Assembly (NCBI GenBank): GCA_022181065.1
Contig: BQMY01000090.1
Location: 1 to 64,000, forward strand
DNA from: Melioribacteraceae bacterium
Lineage (GTDB): Bacteria; Bacteroidota; Ignavibacteria; Ignavibacteriales; Melioribacteraceae
Direction of reading: 5' to 3'
DNA: 64,000 nucleotides
Both the position numbers and the translations under genes were made by a program. Of the stretch, positions 47,159 through 56,817 are shown piece by piece. The first letter of the stretch is position 1, and every line of letters begins with the position of its first letter. Below the pieces are notes generated by a model. The model ran no database searches and was not told the origin of the DNA. It worked only from the letters and a program-made list of their open reading frames with translations.

Positions 47159-48184
47159 ATGGGGATTTTCGATTTTTTTTCCACTGATGTCGCAATGGAT
47201 CTTGGTACTGCAAATACCCTGATCTACATAAAAAGCAAGGGGATAGTATTGAATGAACCTTCGATTGTGGCATTCGATCGAAAAACTAAAAAAATTATCG
47301 CGCTCGGAAACGAGGCAAAAGAGATGCAGGGGCGAGAACACCGTGAAATCAGGGTTACACGTCCTATGCGTGACGGTGTAATCGCTGATTTTGAGATTGC
47401 CGAAGGTATGATCCGCGCGTTTATCAAGAAGGTAAGCGCGGGTACATTTTCGACAAGAAGAATTGTGGTAGCGGTTCCGAGTGGTGTAACGGAAGTTGAA
47501 AAACGCGCCGTGCGTGACAGCTCTGAACATGCGGGCGCGAAGGAAGTTCATCTTCTTGCTGAACCAATGGCAGCAGCTATCGGAATTGGTATTGACGTTG
47601 ACCAGCCTGTTGGTAATATGATAATTGATATCGGTGGCGGAACAACCGAGATTGCTGTAATCGCTCTTTCCGGAATTGTGAATGAAGAGTCGATCAGAAT
47701 AGCGGGTGACGAAATGAACAACGCTATTATGCAGTACTTCAAGAAAAACTTTAACCTGCTGATCGGTGAAAGGACAGCGGAAGCTATTAAATGTGAAGTT
47801 GGTTCGGCCCTACCACTGAAAGAAGAAATCACAATCCATGTTAAGGGTCGTGATCTCGTGGGTGGTATTCCAAAAACCGCGGAGGTAAGTTCTGTAGAAA
47901 TCAGGGAAGCTCTGAATGAAAATATTTCCCAGATAGTTGAAGCGGTAAAACGGACTCTTGAGAGAACACCACCAGAACTTTCTGCCGATATACTTGATCG
48001 TGGAGTAATGCTCACAGGCGGTGGCGCTCTTCTTAAAGGTCTGGATGAACGTATCCGCATGGAAACCAACTTGCCCGTGCATGTCGCCGAAGACCCGCTT
48101 ACAGCGGTTGTAAGGGGCGCAGGTAAAGCAATAGATAACATGAACAAATTTTCTAAAGTATTTATAAGGAAAAGAAGTTATTAA
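47159..48184 (+). CDS. mreB: Rod shape-determining actin homologue MreB
   Basis: This bacterial actin directs lateral wall synthesis, 341 residues. The phosphate-1 motif is AMDLGTANTLIY, phosphate-2 is IIDIGGGTTEIAVI and the adenosine motif is LTGGGALLKGLD. The ATG follows GGGAG. Its stop overlaps the mreC start (TAATG). It heads the shape operon mreB-mreC-mreD-mrdA-rodA. Confidence 0.98.
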   Translation: MGIFDFFSTDVAMDLGTANTLIYIKSKGIVLNEPSIVAFDRKTKKIIALGNEAKEMQGREHREIRVTRPMRDGVIADFEIAEGMIRAFIKKVSAGTFSTRRIVVAVPSGVTEVEKRAVRDSSEHAGAKEVHLLAEPMAAAIGIGIDVDQPVGNMIIDIGGGTTEIAVIALSGIVNEESIRIAGDEMNNAIMQYFKKNFNLLIGERTAEAIKCEVGSALPLKEEITIHVKGRDLVGGIPKTAEVSSVEIREALNENISQIVEAVKRTLERTPPELSADILDRGVMLTGGGALLKGLDERIRMETNLPVHVAEDPLTAVVRGAGKAIDNMNKFSKVFIRKRSY

Positions 48185-49014
48185 TGCAGAGGTTTTTGCA
48201 ACAATTTTTTTTTCTTTTTAAAGAATATATAGTGCTGGTAGTACTACTGCTTACCAGCCTTTCCATTATCTCGTTAAACGATTCTCCCCGGATTAAATCT
48301 TTACGTACACTCTCTATTGCGGGATTTTCCTTCACATCCTCGGTAATTGATTTTACTATTTCTATATTCCGACCGGATGCTGAATTGATAGCTCAGAAAA
48401 AACTCAATGCCGAGCTGATGCTCGAGCTCAATCTTCTGCGTGAAGCCGAGAGAGAGAATAACACTCTCGGTAAGATGCTCGCATTTAAAGATTCGGTTGA
48501 TTTCCCCCTAACTGCCGCGCGAATAATCTCGAAAACTGTTAATGCAACTCAAGGGGGTTATATCATCAACGTCGGTGAAAATGATAGTATAAAAGTTGGT
48601 ATGCCAGTAATTACGGAATCCGGTCTTGCGGGAATAGTGAATCTTACGACAACTGAATTCTCATACATCCGCACTTTGGAAAACAGTTTAATGAAAGTGG
48701 CAGTTGAAAATACCCGCTCGAAAGTATCAGGTGTGCTTGGATGGAACGGAAAGGATGTGGTGATAAAGAATATTCCATCAAGTTATGATATTGAGCCGGG
48801 TGACAAAATTATTACCTCGGAGTTTAGCACAATATTCCCGCCAAGTATTCCGGTTGGATATGTAACCAGGATTGAAGAGACCACTTCAGGCTTACTGACA
48901 AATGTTTATGTTGAACCCAATGTAGATTACGTAAAATTGAAAAATGTATTTGTTGTTAAACTAATACCCGATAAACAAATTGATTCCCTGAACCTAAACC
49001 TGCTTCACCGATGA
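48184..49014 (+). CDS. mreC: Rod shape-determining protein MreC
   Basis: This 276-residue inner-membrane protein has one TM segment (about 14-30), a coiled coil (about 62-95, ELIAQKKLNAELMLELNLLREAERE in register) and periplasmic beta domains with GENDSIKVGMPVIT and GDKIITS. It links MreB to the penicillin-binding proteins. The start overlaps the mreB stop, and the stop overlaps mreD by four bases. Confidence 0.94.
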   Translation: MQRFLQQFFFLFKEYIVLVVLLLTSLSIISLNDSPRIKSLRTLSIAGFSFTSSVIDFTISIFRPDAELIAQKKLNAELMLELNLLREAERENNTLGKMLAFKDSVDFPLTAARIISKTVNATQGGYIINVGENDSIKVGMPVITESGLAGIVNLTTTEFSYIRTLENSLMKVAVENTRSKVSGVLGWNGKDVVIKNIPSSYDIEPGDKIITSEFSTIFPPSIPVGYVTRIEETTSGLLTNVYVEPNVDYVKLKNVFVVKLIPDKQIDSLNLNLLHR

Positions 49015-49499
49015 ATTACAGACATCTGATACCGGTTCTAATTTTTACCATTGTGGCATTGTTCCAGATAACATTGCTTCCCTGGGCGGCCATTAATAAG
49101 GCAATTCCCCAGTTAACCGTGATAGTGCTTGTATTATATACTCACGTGAACGGACAATTATATGGAACTGTTTCAGGATTTGTTTTCGGGATTATCTTTG
49201 ATCTGCTTTCAGGTGGATTGCTCGGACTTGGAATGTTCAGTTATACAGCCGCGGGGTTTATGGCAGGTTACTTCCATAATGAAAATAAAATTGCATTTTA
49301 TGATGAACCCCACTTTTTTATTTTAAGTGTATTCATAAGTAGTCTTGTTTATTCATTGTTATATTCACTTGCATCCCTTGGTGATATCTCTTACAATTTT
49401 TGGATTCTCTTAATTGAATACTCACTATTGCCCGCTGCATATACAACCGGTGTGGCTTTGATACTGCCTGTATTCAGAAAAGTAAAGAATTTTAGATGA
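49011..49499 (+). CDS. mreD: Rod shape-determining protein MreD
   Basis: This 162-residue protein has about five membrane segments and completes the MreBCD complex. The pattern FGIIFDLLSGGLLGLGMFSY is typical. ATGA overlaps link it to both neighbours. Confidence 0.88.
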   Translation: MNYRHLIPVLIFTIVALFQITLLPWAAINKAIPQLTVIVLVLYTHVNGQLYGTVSGFVFGIIFDLLSGGLLGLGMFSYTAAGFMAGYFHNENKIAFYDEPHFFILSVFISSLVYSLLYSLASLGDISYNFWILLIEYSLLPAAYTTGVALILPVFRKVKNFR

Positions 49500-51319
49500 C
49501 GGTTCATTTCAACAATATAGAAACGAGAAAAAAAATTATTCTGGTTATTATTCTGGGATTTTTTGGGGTAATTGTATTCCAATTATATAAAATGCAGATA
49601 CTGGAAAACAATGTTTACGAGAGTAAATCTGAAGAAAACAGTATAAAAAAGAATATTGTTAATCCTCCACGAGGAATATTTTTCGATCGTAATTTTAATA
49701 TTCTGGTTAGTAATAAACCATCCTTTTCACTCGAAATAACACCCGACGATTATGATACGACCTACAATAGCGTAATTGAAAAGATGAGCGGAATATCGCA
49801 GGGGAGAATAAATTCGGTTTTTGCCGACTATAAAGGTTATTCCCGTTTTATACCGAGGAAGATAGTCAAGGATATTAACTTTGATTTCATTGCGTGGTAT
49901 GAGGAGAATAATGAAAAGCTGGACGGTGTTGATTATAAAGTTGAAATGAAACGTGATTACAGCTACGGGATTAATGGATCACATCTATTCGGGTATATAA
50001 AGGAAATTCCCAGATCATTATATTCTGTTAATAAATCGGTTTACGATTTAGGTGATCTGGTAGGTTATACTGGTGTTGAAAAAAATTATGAACCACTTCT
50101 GCGTGGTAGAAAGGGATATGCGCTCACTCTTGTTGATTCAAGACAAAAAGTTATTGGTCGTTATCTTGAAGGAACACTGGATAAAAAACCTGTAAAAGGC
50201 GCTGATCTTGTACTCACAATAGACAGAGCTACACAACAGGCTGCGGAGTTTGCCATGCGGGACTACAAAGGTGCTGTTGTAGCAATAGAACCCACAACAG
50301 GTGAGATCCTTGCATTTGTGAGTGCTCCCGGTTTTAATCTTGATTTTTTCGGTTCTGTAACTTCTTCTGATATTTGGAAACAACTGATGGAAGACCCGGA
50401 TAAACCAATGTTCAATCGCGCCACTATGTCGATATACCCACCCGGTTCAACGATTAAAATGCTTGAATCAATTATCGCTCTTGAAGAAAACATCTGGGAT
50501 TCCGAGCATTCCGTAAGATGCGGAGGTGCCTTTCAGTTTGGTATTCGTCCGTTCAAGTGTACCCACGTGCATGGCAAAGTTGATATGATCCGGTCCATCG
50601 AAAAATCGTGTAATGTTTATTATTATCAGCTTGCGCTCAAAATCGGATTAAAAAGATGGGGCGAATATCTCAGGAAGTTTGGATTCGGGTATAAAACAGG
50701 TGTTGACATCCCTGAAGAGATAGCCGGATTTATTCCCGATAGCTCCTATTATAACAGAGTATATAAAAATGACTGGACTGATGGCATCCTTTTAAGTTTG
50801 GGAATCGGGCAGGGCGAACTCTCCACAACTCCCATTCAGTTGGCGCAATATGCTGCTTTATTGGCTAACTATGGTAAGTCTGTCAAGCCACATTTTGTTA
50901 AAGGTATCATTGACCCCGAGACAAATGAATATATAGAACCCGAATATGAGGAAATTAATACGGGTCTGAAAAGAGAATCGTTTGAGATTGTTCGCGAAGG
51001 TATGTATAAGGTTGTTCATGCGGATGGAACCGGAAGATGGATAAGGCAGCCTGATTTTACGATAGCGGGCAAAACCGGTACAGCCCAAAATCCTCATGGT
51101 GAGGATCACGCTATATTTATAGCCTTTGCACCTTACGAAAACCCGAAAATAGCAATTGCGGTATTCGTGGAAAATGTTGGTTACGGATCAACTTACGCCG
51201 CGCCTGTAGCAAGGGATGTGATAAAAGCCTACATGAAAACAGGCGGCAAAAAGTTTGATGACTTAAAAAATAATAATGTTGATTTAGCTTCGGAAGTTAG
51301 AGTTAACGATGAAAATTGA
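49496..51319 (+). CDS. mrdA: Penicillin-binding protein 2
   Basis: This is the elongasome transpeptidase, 607 residues. It has an N-terminal TM segment (about 15-34), a pedestal domain and a transpeptidase domain with S318-T-I-K321, the SCN triad (KSCNVYYYQ) and KTGTAQ. It cross-links peptidoglycan with RodA as its partner glycosyltransferase. It overlaps rodA by 11 bases. Confidence 0.96.
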   Translation: MTVHFNNIETRKKIILVIILGFFGVIVFQLYKMQILENNVYESKSEENSIKKNIVNPPRGIFFDRNFNILVSNKPSFSLEITPDDYDTTYNSVIEKMSGISQGRINSVFADYKGYSRFIPRKIVKDINFDFIAWYEENNEKLDGVDYKVEMKRDYSYGINGSHLFGYIKEIPRSLYSVNKSVYDLGDLVGYTGVEKNYEPLLRGRKGYALTLVDSRQKVIGRYLEGTLDKKPVKGADLVLTIDRATQQAAEFAMRDYKGAVVAIEPTTGEILAFVSAPGFNLDFFGSVTSSDIWKQLMEDPDKPMFNRATMSIYPPGSTIKMLESIIALEENIWDSEHSVRCGGAFQFGIRPFKCTHVHGKVDMIRSIEKSCNVYYYQLALKIGLKRWGEYLRKFGFGYKTGVDIPEEIAGFIPDSSYYNRVYKNDWTDGILLSLGIGQGELSTTPIQLAQYAALLANYGKSVKPHFVKGIIDPETNEYIEPEYEEINTGLKRESFEIVREGMYKVVHADGTGRWIRQPDFTIAGKTGTAQNPHGEDHAIFIAFAPYENPKIAIAVFVENVGYGSTYAAPVARDVIKAYMKTGGKKFDDLKNNNVDLASEVRVNDEN

Positions 51320-52538
51320 GTATAAAATACAAGATCGTTTTGACTTTGGCTTATTCATCCCCGCTTTATTGCTCGGGATTATCGGGTTGGTCGCAATATA
51401 CAGCTCAACACTGAATCACCCAACAATGAGTGGTAATTTCGATAAGCAGGCATTCTGGCTTGTTGTTTCATTGGCTGCTTTTTTTGTAATATACTTTTTG
51501 CCTCAGCCTACTTTCAAGTGGTCTGCGATTTTGCTTTATGTGGTTGGATTACTGCTGCTCATTGTAGTGCTGGTTGCGGGGAAGAAAGTTTATGGCGCAA
51601 GATCATGGATAAGTTTTGGGTCTGTCGGGTTTCAGCCCTCCGAGTTTATGAAGATGGGAATGATCTTCCTTATGGCTTTCTGGTTATCAATGCGGAACAG
51701 GAATGTCGACAGAGTATATGATATTGCCATTGCGCTGGCAATTGGTGCTTTTCCGATCATGCTGATTTTGCTTCAGCCGGATATGGGTACTTCGATTGTT
51801 TATATGCTCATTGTCTTGTCAATGATCTTTTGGGGAGGTATTTCTCTCTTTACACTGTTTGTTGTAATTTCTCCCGGGGTTGTAATCTTCGCGTCACTTT
51901 TTGGGATGATTCCATTTATATCTACTTTATTGCTTGTTGGTGTGGCATTGTTCTTTTTTAAGAGGCATATTTTTACATCAGCCAGTGTTTTTGTATTAAA
52001 TCTTGCCGCCGGTTTTTTCTTCGAGTATATTTTTACTTTACTCCAACCGCACCAGCAAAGAAGAATTGAAACATTTCTTAAACCTGATTCCGACCCGTTG
52101 GGAAGCGGATACAATGCGTTGCAGGCAAAAGTTGCCATTGGGTCAGGCGGGCTTTGGGGAAAAGGTTTTCTTGAAGGAAATCAGACTCAGTTAAGATTTA
52201 TTCCTGAACAATGGACAGATTTTATTTATTGTGTTATTGGTGAGGAATTTGGATTTTTCGGGAGTGTTTTAACTTTGGCGCTTTTCCTAATTATTTTTAT
52301 CAGATTATTTAACCTTTCATTTAAGGCAAAAGATAATTTTAGCAGTCTGGTTGTAATCGGGATACTAACTTTATTATTTGTACATTTTGCTATAAATATA
52401 GGAATGAACCTGGGTATTACCCCTGTTATCGGACTCCCATTACCATTTGTGAGCTATGGTGGTACTTCGCTTTTGCTCAACTTTTCTTTGCTTGGAGTAG
52501 CGGCAAACATCTATAAAAACAGAATTCAGACAACGTAA
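51309..52538 (+). CDS. rodA: Rod shape-determining glycosyltransferase RodA
   Basis: This 409-residue SEDS-family polymerase has about ten TM segments. Family blocks include YGARSWISFGSVGFQPSEFMK, LLQPDMGTS and GLPLPFVSYGGTSLL. It polymerises glycan strands with PBP2 and closes the shape operon. The AUG lies inside the mrdA end, indicating coupling. Confidence 0.96.
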   Translation: MKIEYKIQDRFDFGLFIPALLLGIIGLVAIYSSTLNHPTMSGNFDKQAFWLVVSLAAFFVIYFLPQPTFKWSAILLYVVGLLLLIVVLVAGKKVYGARSWISFGSVGFQPSEFMKMGMIFLMAFWLSMRNRNVDRVYDIAIALAIGAFPIMLILLQPDMGTSIVYMLIVLSMIFWGGISLFTLFVVISPGVVIFASLFGMIPFISTLLLVGVALFFFKRHIFTSASVFVLNLAAGFFFEYIFTLLQPHQQRRIETFLKPDSDPLGSGYNALQAKVAIGSGGLWGKGFLEGNQTQLRFIPEQWTDFIYCVIGEEFGFFGSVLTLALFLIIFIRLFNLSFKAKDNFSSLVVIGILTLLFVHFAINIGMNLGITPVIGLPLPFVSYGGTSLLLNFSLLGVAANIYKNRIQTT

Positions 52539-52549
52539 TTGGTGATAGA

Positions 52550-53104
52550 ATGATACTTTCGGATAAGCAAATACTGAAAGAAATTGAAAATAAAAATATT
52601 GTTATTGAGCCCTTTAGCAGGGACAATCTGGGTACCAACAGCTACGATGTACATCTTGGAAAATGGCTGGGAGTTTATGAAAATGATATCCTCGATGCGC
52701 GCGAACATAATAAAATCAGCAGATTTGAAATCCCGGATGAAGGATATACTTTGCTACCTTCAAAGTTATATCTCGGTGTAACTGAAGAATATACAGAAAC
52801 TCATAAACATGTACCTTTCCTTGAAGGTAAATCATCTGTTGGCAGATTGGGAATAGATATACACTCTACCGCGGGAAAAGGTGATGCCGGTTTTTGTAAT
52901 ACATGGACTCTGGAAATTTCCGTTAAGCAGCCTGTGAAAATTTACGCGGGTATGCCTGTTGGACAAATAATTTATTTTGCGATAGATGGCGATATTGAGG
53001 TACCTTATAACACAAAAAAAAACGCGAAGTATAATGAACGTACAATCTACCCGGTGGAATCGATGATGTTTAAAAATTTCAGGAGACAGGATGACCGCGC
53101 GTGA
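52550..53104 (+). CDS. dcd: dCTP deaminase
   Basis: This enzyme deaminates dCTP to dUTP, 184 residues. Family features are MILSDKQIL, SYDVHLG, EGKSSVGRLG and the catalytic-site block with GDAGF and TLEIS. Whether it is monofunctional or also releases dUMP is not clear from sequence. It begins 11 bases after rodA and overlaps pyrF by 14. Confidence 0.92.
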   Translation: MILSDKQILKEIENKNIVIEPFSRDNLGTNSYDVHLGKWLGVYENDILDAREHNKISRFEIPDEGYTLLPSKLYLGVTEEYTETHKHVPFLEGKSSVGRLGIDIHSTAGKGDAGFCNTWTLEISVKQPVKIYAGMPVGQIIYFAIDGDIEVPYNTKKNAKYNERTIYPVESMMFKNFRRQDDRA

Positions 53105-53903
53105 AAAATTATTGAAGAAGTTTAATGACGGATTACATATCTGTGTTGGACTTGATACAGATATTAACAAAATCCCGGAATTTTTAAGAGAAAAGCCAAA
53201 TGCGCTTCTTGAATTTAACAAAGCTATTATTGAAGCGACCAAATCGGAAACAGCCGCATACAAGATAAATCTGGCATTTTATGAAAGTCTTGGACAGGAA
53301 GGTCTCTTACAAATGGAAGAGACGATTAAACTTATTCCCGATGATATCGCGGTTATAGGGGATGCCAAACGGGGTGATATCGGTAATACATCGAAGATGT
53401 ACGCCAAGTCGTTATTTGATCATTTCAAGTTTGATTGCTCCACACTCCATGGATATATGGGGATAGATTCACTCTCACCCTTCTTCGAATATAAGGATAA
53501 ACTTCACTTTGTGCTCTGCCTCACATCCAATCCCGGCGCGCAGGATTTTGAAAAATTAAAACTGGAAAGCGGTAAATTCTTGTATCAGGAAGTTCTTGAC
53601 AGGGTAAAAGAATGGAACACAGAAAATAATCTGGGTATTGTATTCGGGGCTACCAATGATGAAGAATTAAAAGCAAATGTTGGTAATTTCGGCGATTTGA
53701 TTGTTTTGCTTCCGGGTATAGGGGCGCAAAAAGGAAATCTTGAAGAAGTAATAAAAGCATTCCGGAATGTTGACAGTAACAACTATCTGATCAATATAAG
53801 TCGCGGGATAATATATGCCGGGAATGATGAGAATTTCGCTGAGATTGCTCGCGAGGCATTAATATCTTACAATTATAAAATAAAAGATTTAACAATTACT
53901 TAA
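53091..53903 (+). CDS. pyrF: Orotidine 5'-phosphate decarboxylase
   Basis: This enzyme makes UMP, 270 residues. It is of the longer (type 2) form with CVGLDTDINKIPEF at the start. The catalytic block is D91-x-K93 (GDAKRGDIGNT). The later LPGIGAQKG and NISRGIIYA motifs bind phosphate. The ATG overlaps the end of dcd. Confidence 0.95.
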   Translation: MTAREKLLKKFNDGLHICVGLDTDINKIPEFLREKPNALLEFNKAIIEATKSETAAYKINLAFYESLGQEGLLQMEETIKLIPDDIAVIGDAKRGDIGNTSKMYAKSLFDHFKFDCSTLHGYMGIDSLSPFFEYKDKLHFVLCLTSNPGAQDFEKLKLESGKFLYQEVLDRVKEWNTENNLGIVFGATNDEELKANVGNFGDLIVLLPGIGAQKGNLEEVIKAFRNVDSNNYLINISRGIIYAGNDENFAEIAREALISYNYKIKDLTIT

Positions 53904-54032
53904 TGTTAGTAGCATTTAGCATTCTATAATACTATTTTATAAGAACAGTTCTTTATCTTTTTATGAAAGGATGTAACACAACTCATAATAATACTTGCGT
54001 GTTTTATTTTGTTTGAATAATCGGGATGATTT

Positions 54033-55514
54033 ATGGAGCGCTCGCCAAAAATTTTAGAGAAACAGCTTTATGATATTTGGCTGAAACAGGAATTCTGCCA
54101 ACCACTAACAACAGTTTCGGGTGAGGAGGTTGTTGTACTCGACACCGGAATTGTAACGCCGGATTTATCCGGTCCCGATTTTAAGAACGCAAGAATAAGA
54201 ATTGGTAATCTCACGTACGTGGGAGATATAGAAATTGATACCAATTATACCGACTGGAAAGCGCACGGTCACAGTATCGATAATAAGTACAATAAAATTG
54301 TTCTGCATGCCTGCTTGCACAACAAGCATGAACAACCTTTCGTTTATACCAAAGAGGGAAGAAAAGTACACACCCTTGATCTTACCGAACACATAGATTC
54401 CAATAAACTTGAAAACATTGAAGAAGAAGTCCACGTAGTTGAACAAAAACACTCGCAGTTTTTGAAATGCGCCGAATCGGTTGTGGAAATTGACTATAAA
54501 ATTAAAGAAAAATTATTGAGCGAGCTTGGTTTCAAGCGTCTGGATAAAAAATGTAAAAGAATTTATGCCCGTCTCAAAGAACTCGCTTACCTCAAGGAGA
54601 TGCACGTAAAAGAACCTGTGGTGGGTTATGAATTAACCCGTGAGCTTGATGAAAGAGAATTTACCCATGAAGATTTTCAAGATCGTGAGTTGTGGGAACA
54701 GCTATTTTACGAAATGGTTTTTGAGGCGCTTGGTTATAGCAAAAACAAAAATATAATGCTTCATCTGGCACAATCTGCGGATATATCTTTCTTGCGGAAA
54801 CTGGGTCTGGATGATGAGTTTACCGAGAGAGTGGAATCCGCTCTATACCATATTGGCGGACTTGTACCTGAACTGGATTCATATCCCGGTGAGGAGATAG
54901 AAAAATATGTTCGAAAGATTGAAGAGCACTGGGATAACATACGCAGAATATACGATGCCGAGATATACGATGAAACTCAGTGGCATTTTTTCAAACTTCG
55001 TCCGCAGAACTTCCCGACAATCAGAATAGCGGGCGGTACACGAATAGTGAAAGAGATTCTCTACGGTAACCTGATAGATGTTTTTGTTAAAAAGATCACC
55101 GAAATAAGAAACTTCAATGTATTGATCAATATCCTCCGCTCAATTTTGGTTGTTAAAAGTGATGGCTTCTGGAAGCATCATTATGTATTTGACAAGCCAG
55201 CAAACGGTGAAATAAAGTATTTTGTAGGTGTATCCCGCGCAGATGAAATTATAATAAATGTTTTATTACCTTATTTTACAATTTATTTCGATGTTTTTGG
55301 TGAAGAGGCACTTGCTAAGAAAGTGTTTAAACTTTACGCGTTCTTCCAGCAAAAATCTGAAAATAAAATTGTCCATGAAGTAGCGGAAAATCTTGGTGTT
55401 GGTAATCTTACCAAAAAAACATTGTACCAGCAGGGTATGATTGAACTGTTCAGAAACTTTTGCTCCAAGGGGCGGTGTATGGATTGTGAGATTGGTAAAA
55501 TGGTTTTTGATTAA
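54033..55514 (+). CDS. DUF2851 family protein
   Basis: This 493-residue protein matches the DUF2851 pattern found in Bacteroidota and relatives: GDIEIDTNYTDWKAHGH near residue 65, HACLHNK, a central helical part with LFYEMVFEALGYSKN, PQNFPTIRIAGGT and the terminal CSKGRCMDCEIG cysteine cluster. Function is unknown; the cluster of three cysteines could bind zinc. It is monocistronic, with a 129-bp leader. Confidence 0.82.
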   Translation: MERSPKILEKQLYDIWLKQEFCQPLTTVSGEEVVVLDTGIVTPDLSGPDFKNARIRIGNLTYVGDIEIDTNYTDWKAHGHSIDNKYNKIVLHACLHNKHEQPFVYTKEGRKVHTLDLTEHIDSNKLENIEEEVHVVEQKHSQFLKCAESVVEIDYKIKEKLLSELGFKRLDKKCKRIYARLKELAYLKEMHVKEPVVGYELTRELDEREFTHEDFQDRELWEQLFYEMVFEALGYSKNKNIMLHLAQSADISFLRKLGLDDEFTERVESALYHIGGLVPELDSYPGEEIEKYVRKIEEHWDNIRRIYDAEIYDETQWHFFKLRPQNFPTIRIAGGTRIVKEILYGNLIDVFVKKITEIRNFNVLINILRSILVVKSDGFWKHHYVFDKPANGEIKYFVGVSRADEIIINVLLPYFTIYFDVFGEEALAKKVFKLYAFFQQKSENKIVHEVAENLGVGNLTKKTLYQQGMIELFRNFCSKGRCMDCEIGKMVFD

Positions 55515-55533
55515 ATTGCCTTTAATATTCTAA

Positions 55534-55558
55534 ACAAAAAAGCCGCTTGATGCGGCTT
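55534..55558 (-). terminator. Terminator facing the minus strand
   Basis: The stem agccgc/gcggct with loop ttgat is followed, on the minus strand, by ttttttgttt. It would end the transcript from the lipoprotein gene at 55776, but lies on the far side of the repeat element. Confidence 0.65.
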
Positions 55559-55591
55559 GAGTTTGTTGAAAAACTTTTAGGTTAATTTTTT

Positions 55592-55719
55592 GTCCCCCTT
55601 TTGAAGGGGGAAATTCCGATGTAATCGGAATGGGGGATGACCAAAAGTCACGAAAAAAGTAACAAATCATCCTCCGTCTTTCGACTGTCGTCGAAATCCA
55701 CCTCCTTCTGAAGGAGGAC
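55592..55719 (-). repeat. Hairpin-slot interspersed repeat, copy 2
   Basis: This is the inverted copy of 4310-4433, 128 bp. The backbone blocks are conserved, but the two variable hairpins are attccgat/atcggaat (55613-55631) and tttcgac/gtcgaaa (55679-55696) instead of gtcccga/tcgggac and ttccgcc/ggcggaa. Confidence 0.85.
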
Positions 55720-55751
55720 CTCAAAACAAAACGACTTTGCAAACAGTCTGA

Positions 55752-55774
55752 AGCTGCTTTATGCGGCTTTTTTT
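55752..55774 (+). terminator. Terminator for the DUF2851 gene
   Basis: The stem agctgc/gcggct (one G-U pair) is followed by a run of seven T on the plus strand. It is nearly the same hairpin as 55534-55558. Confidence 0.65.
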
Positions 55775-55775
55775 A

Positions 55776-56699
55776 TCAGAAAAATTCGTATTCGTATTTT
55801 GTAAAGATTACGGGTGTTTCTTCCCCGTCTGTTTTTATCCTTGATTTGATCAACCCTTTTTCGTTGTATTCGAAGATGAGCTTCTGCTGCAAAAAACCAT
55901 CCTGATTATAGGCGTATTCTTCTAACACATCGCCATTTTGATTATATATGAACGTCCTCCTGAAATACCCTTCATCAATTTCTAATACACGCCCGGCGGA
56001 ATCAAACTTGTAATCTGTTTTATTAGAGAAGTGTTCACCCTGTTTCAATAGTTCGGTATCTACATATCCGAGTGAATCGTAAGTGTATAATCTTTCATCT
56101 TTCAACTTACCATTTACATCGAAATTTTGTAAATGAATAATATTACTGTCCGAATAGGTATAAACGGTTCTTGTTACAACGCTGCCTTTAGCTTTCCTGA
56201 GAAGTTTTTCAGTTAGCAATTTATTCTCATCGTAAGTAAAGAGAGTTTCGAGTTCATCTGAACCTTTCTTTTCCCGTTCTTCACGTTTAATCTCATCGCC
56301 TTCATAATTATACTCCGATTCTCGATAGTATAATTCTTTGCCGTACATGTCGGTAGTTCTGGAATAGCGCATGTTACCGTCGTCATCGTAATGCCATTCG
56401 TACTGTAAATCGATCAATCCACCGGCAGCATATCTTATCTGCACAGCTTTATTCCCAATCTCATCGTAAAATATTTCTTCTACAACATATCCCAGGTCAT
56501 TCAATTTTGCGTCAGGCTCATAGAAGTAGGTAGTCAGGGTTCTGCTTTTAACCCCAATTTCAGTCGCTTTTTTCTCTTCACGCATATCCTGGGTAACAAA
56601 TTCAGTGCTGTTTAGCTTTGTTTCCTTACGCTTTTGCTCTGTGGAACAACTTGATAACGCAATTACGAGTAACAAGATAACAGTAAGTTTTTTTAACAT
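55776..56699 (-). CDS. Lipoprotein with YD/MORN-like repeats
   Basis: This 307-residue lipoprotein starts at the ATG at 56699 after GAGGAA; the upstream extension to 56777 lacks a signal. The lipobox is ALSSC with Cys18. The mature part is a series of short beta repeats with tyrosine-aspartate patterns (WHYDDDGNMRYSR, FTYDENKLLTEK, YTYDSLGYVDTE, FIYNQNGDVLEE, FEYNEKGLIKS), as in YD-repeat or toxin_15-like proteins. No toxin domain is present. It is probably an envelope protein of unknown role, next to porQ. Confidence 0.75.
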   Translation of the reverse strand: MLKKLTVILLLVIALSSCSTEQKRKETKLNSTEFVTQDMREEKKATEIGVKSRTLTTYFYEPDAKLNDLGYVVEEIFYDEIGNKAVQIRYAAGGLIDLQYEWHYDDDGNMRYSRTTDMYGKELYYRESEYNYEGDEIKREEREKKGSDELETLFTYDENKLLTEKLLRKAKGSVVTRTVYTYSDSNIIHLQNFDVNGKLKDERLYTYDSLGYVDTELLKQGEHFSNKTDYKFDSAGRVLEIDEGYFRRTFIYNQNGDVLEEYAYNQDGFLQQKLIFEYNEKGLIKSRIKTDGEETPVIFTKYEYEFF

Positions 56700-56817
56700 T
56701 AATTCCTCTGAGTTACTTAACGAGATTGATGTTATACAATATAATTTCTTAGTAGTGCCAAAAAAAATCCGGTACAAGAAAAAATCCAGTACCGGATAAA
56801 TAAAATATATCTGTCAG

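Noticed and set aside
47548-48147. 199-codon minus-strand frame inside mreB
   Set aside because: It is antisense to a conserved actin homologue; the serine/isoleucine-rich translation is a codon-reversal shadow.
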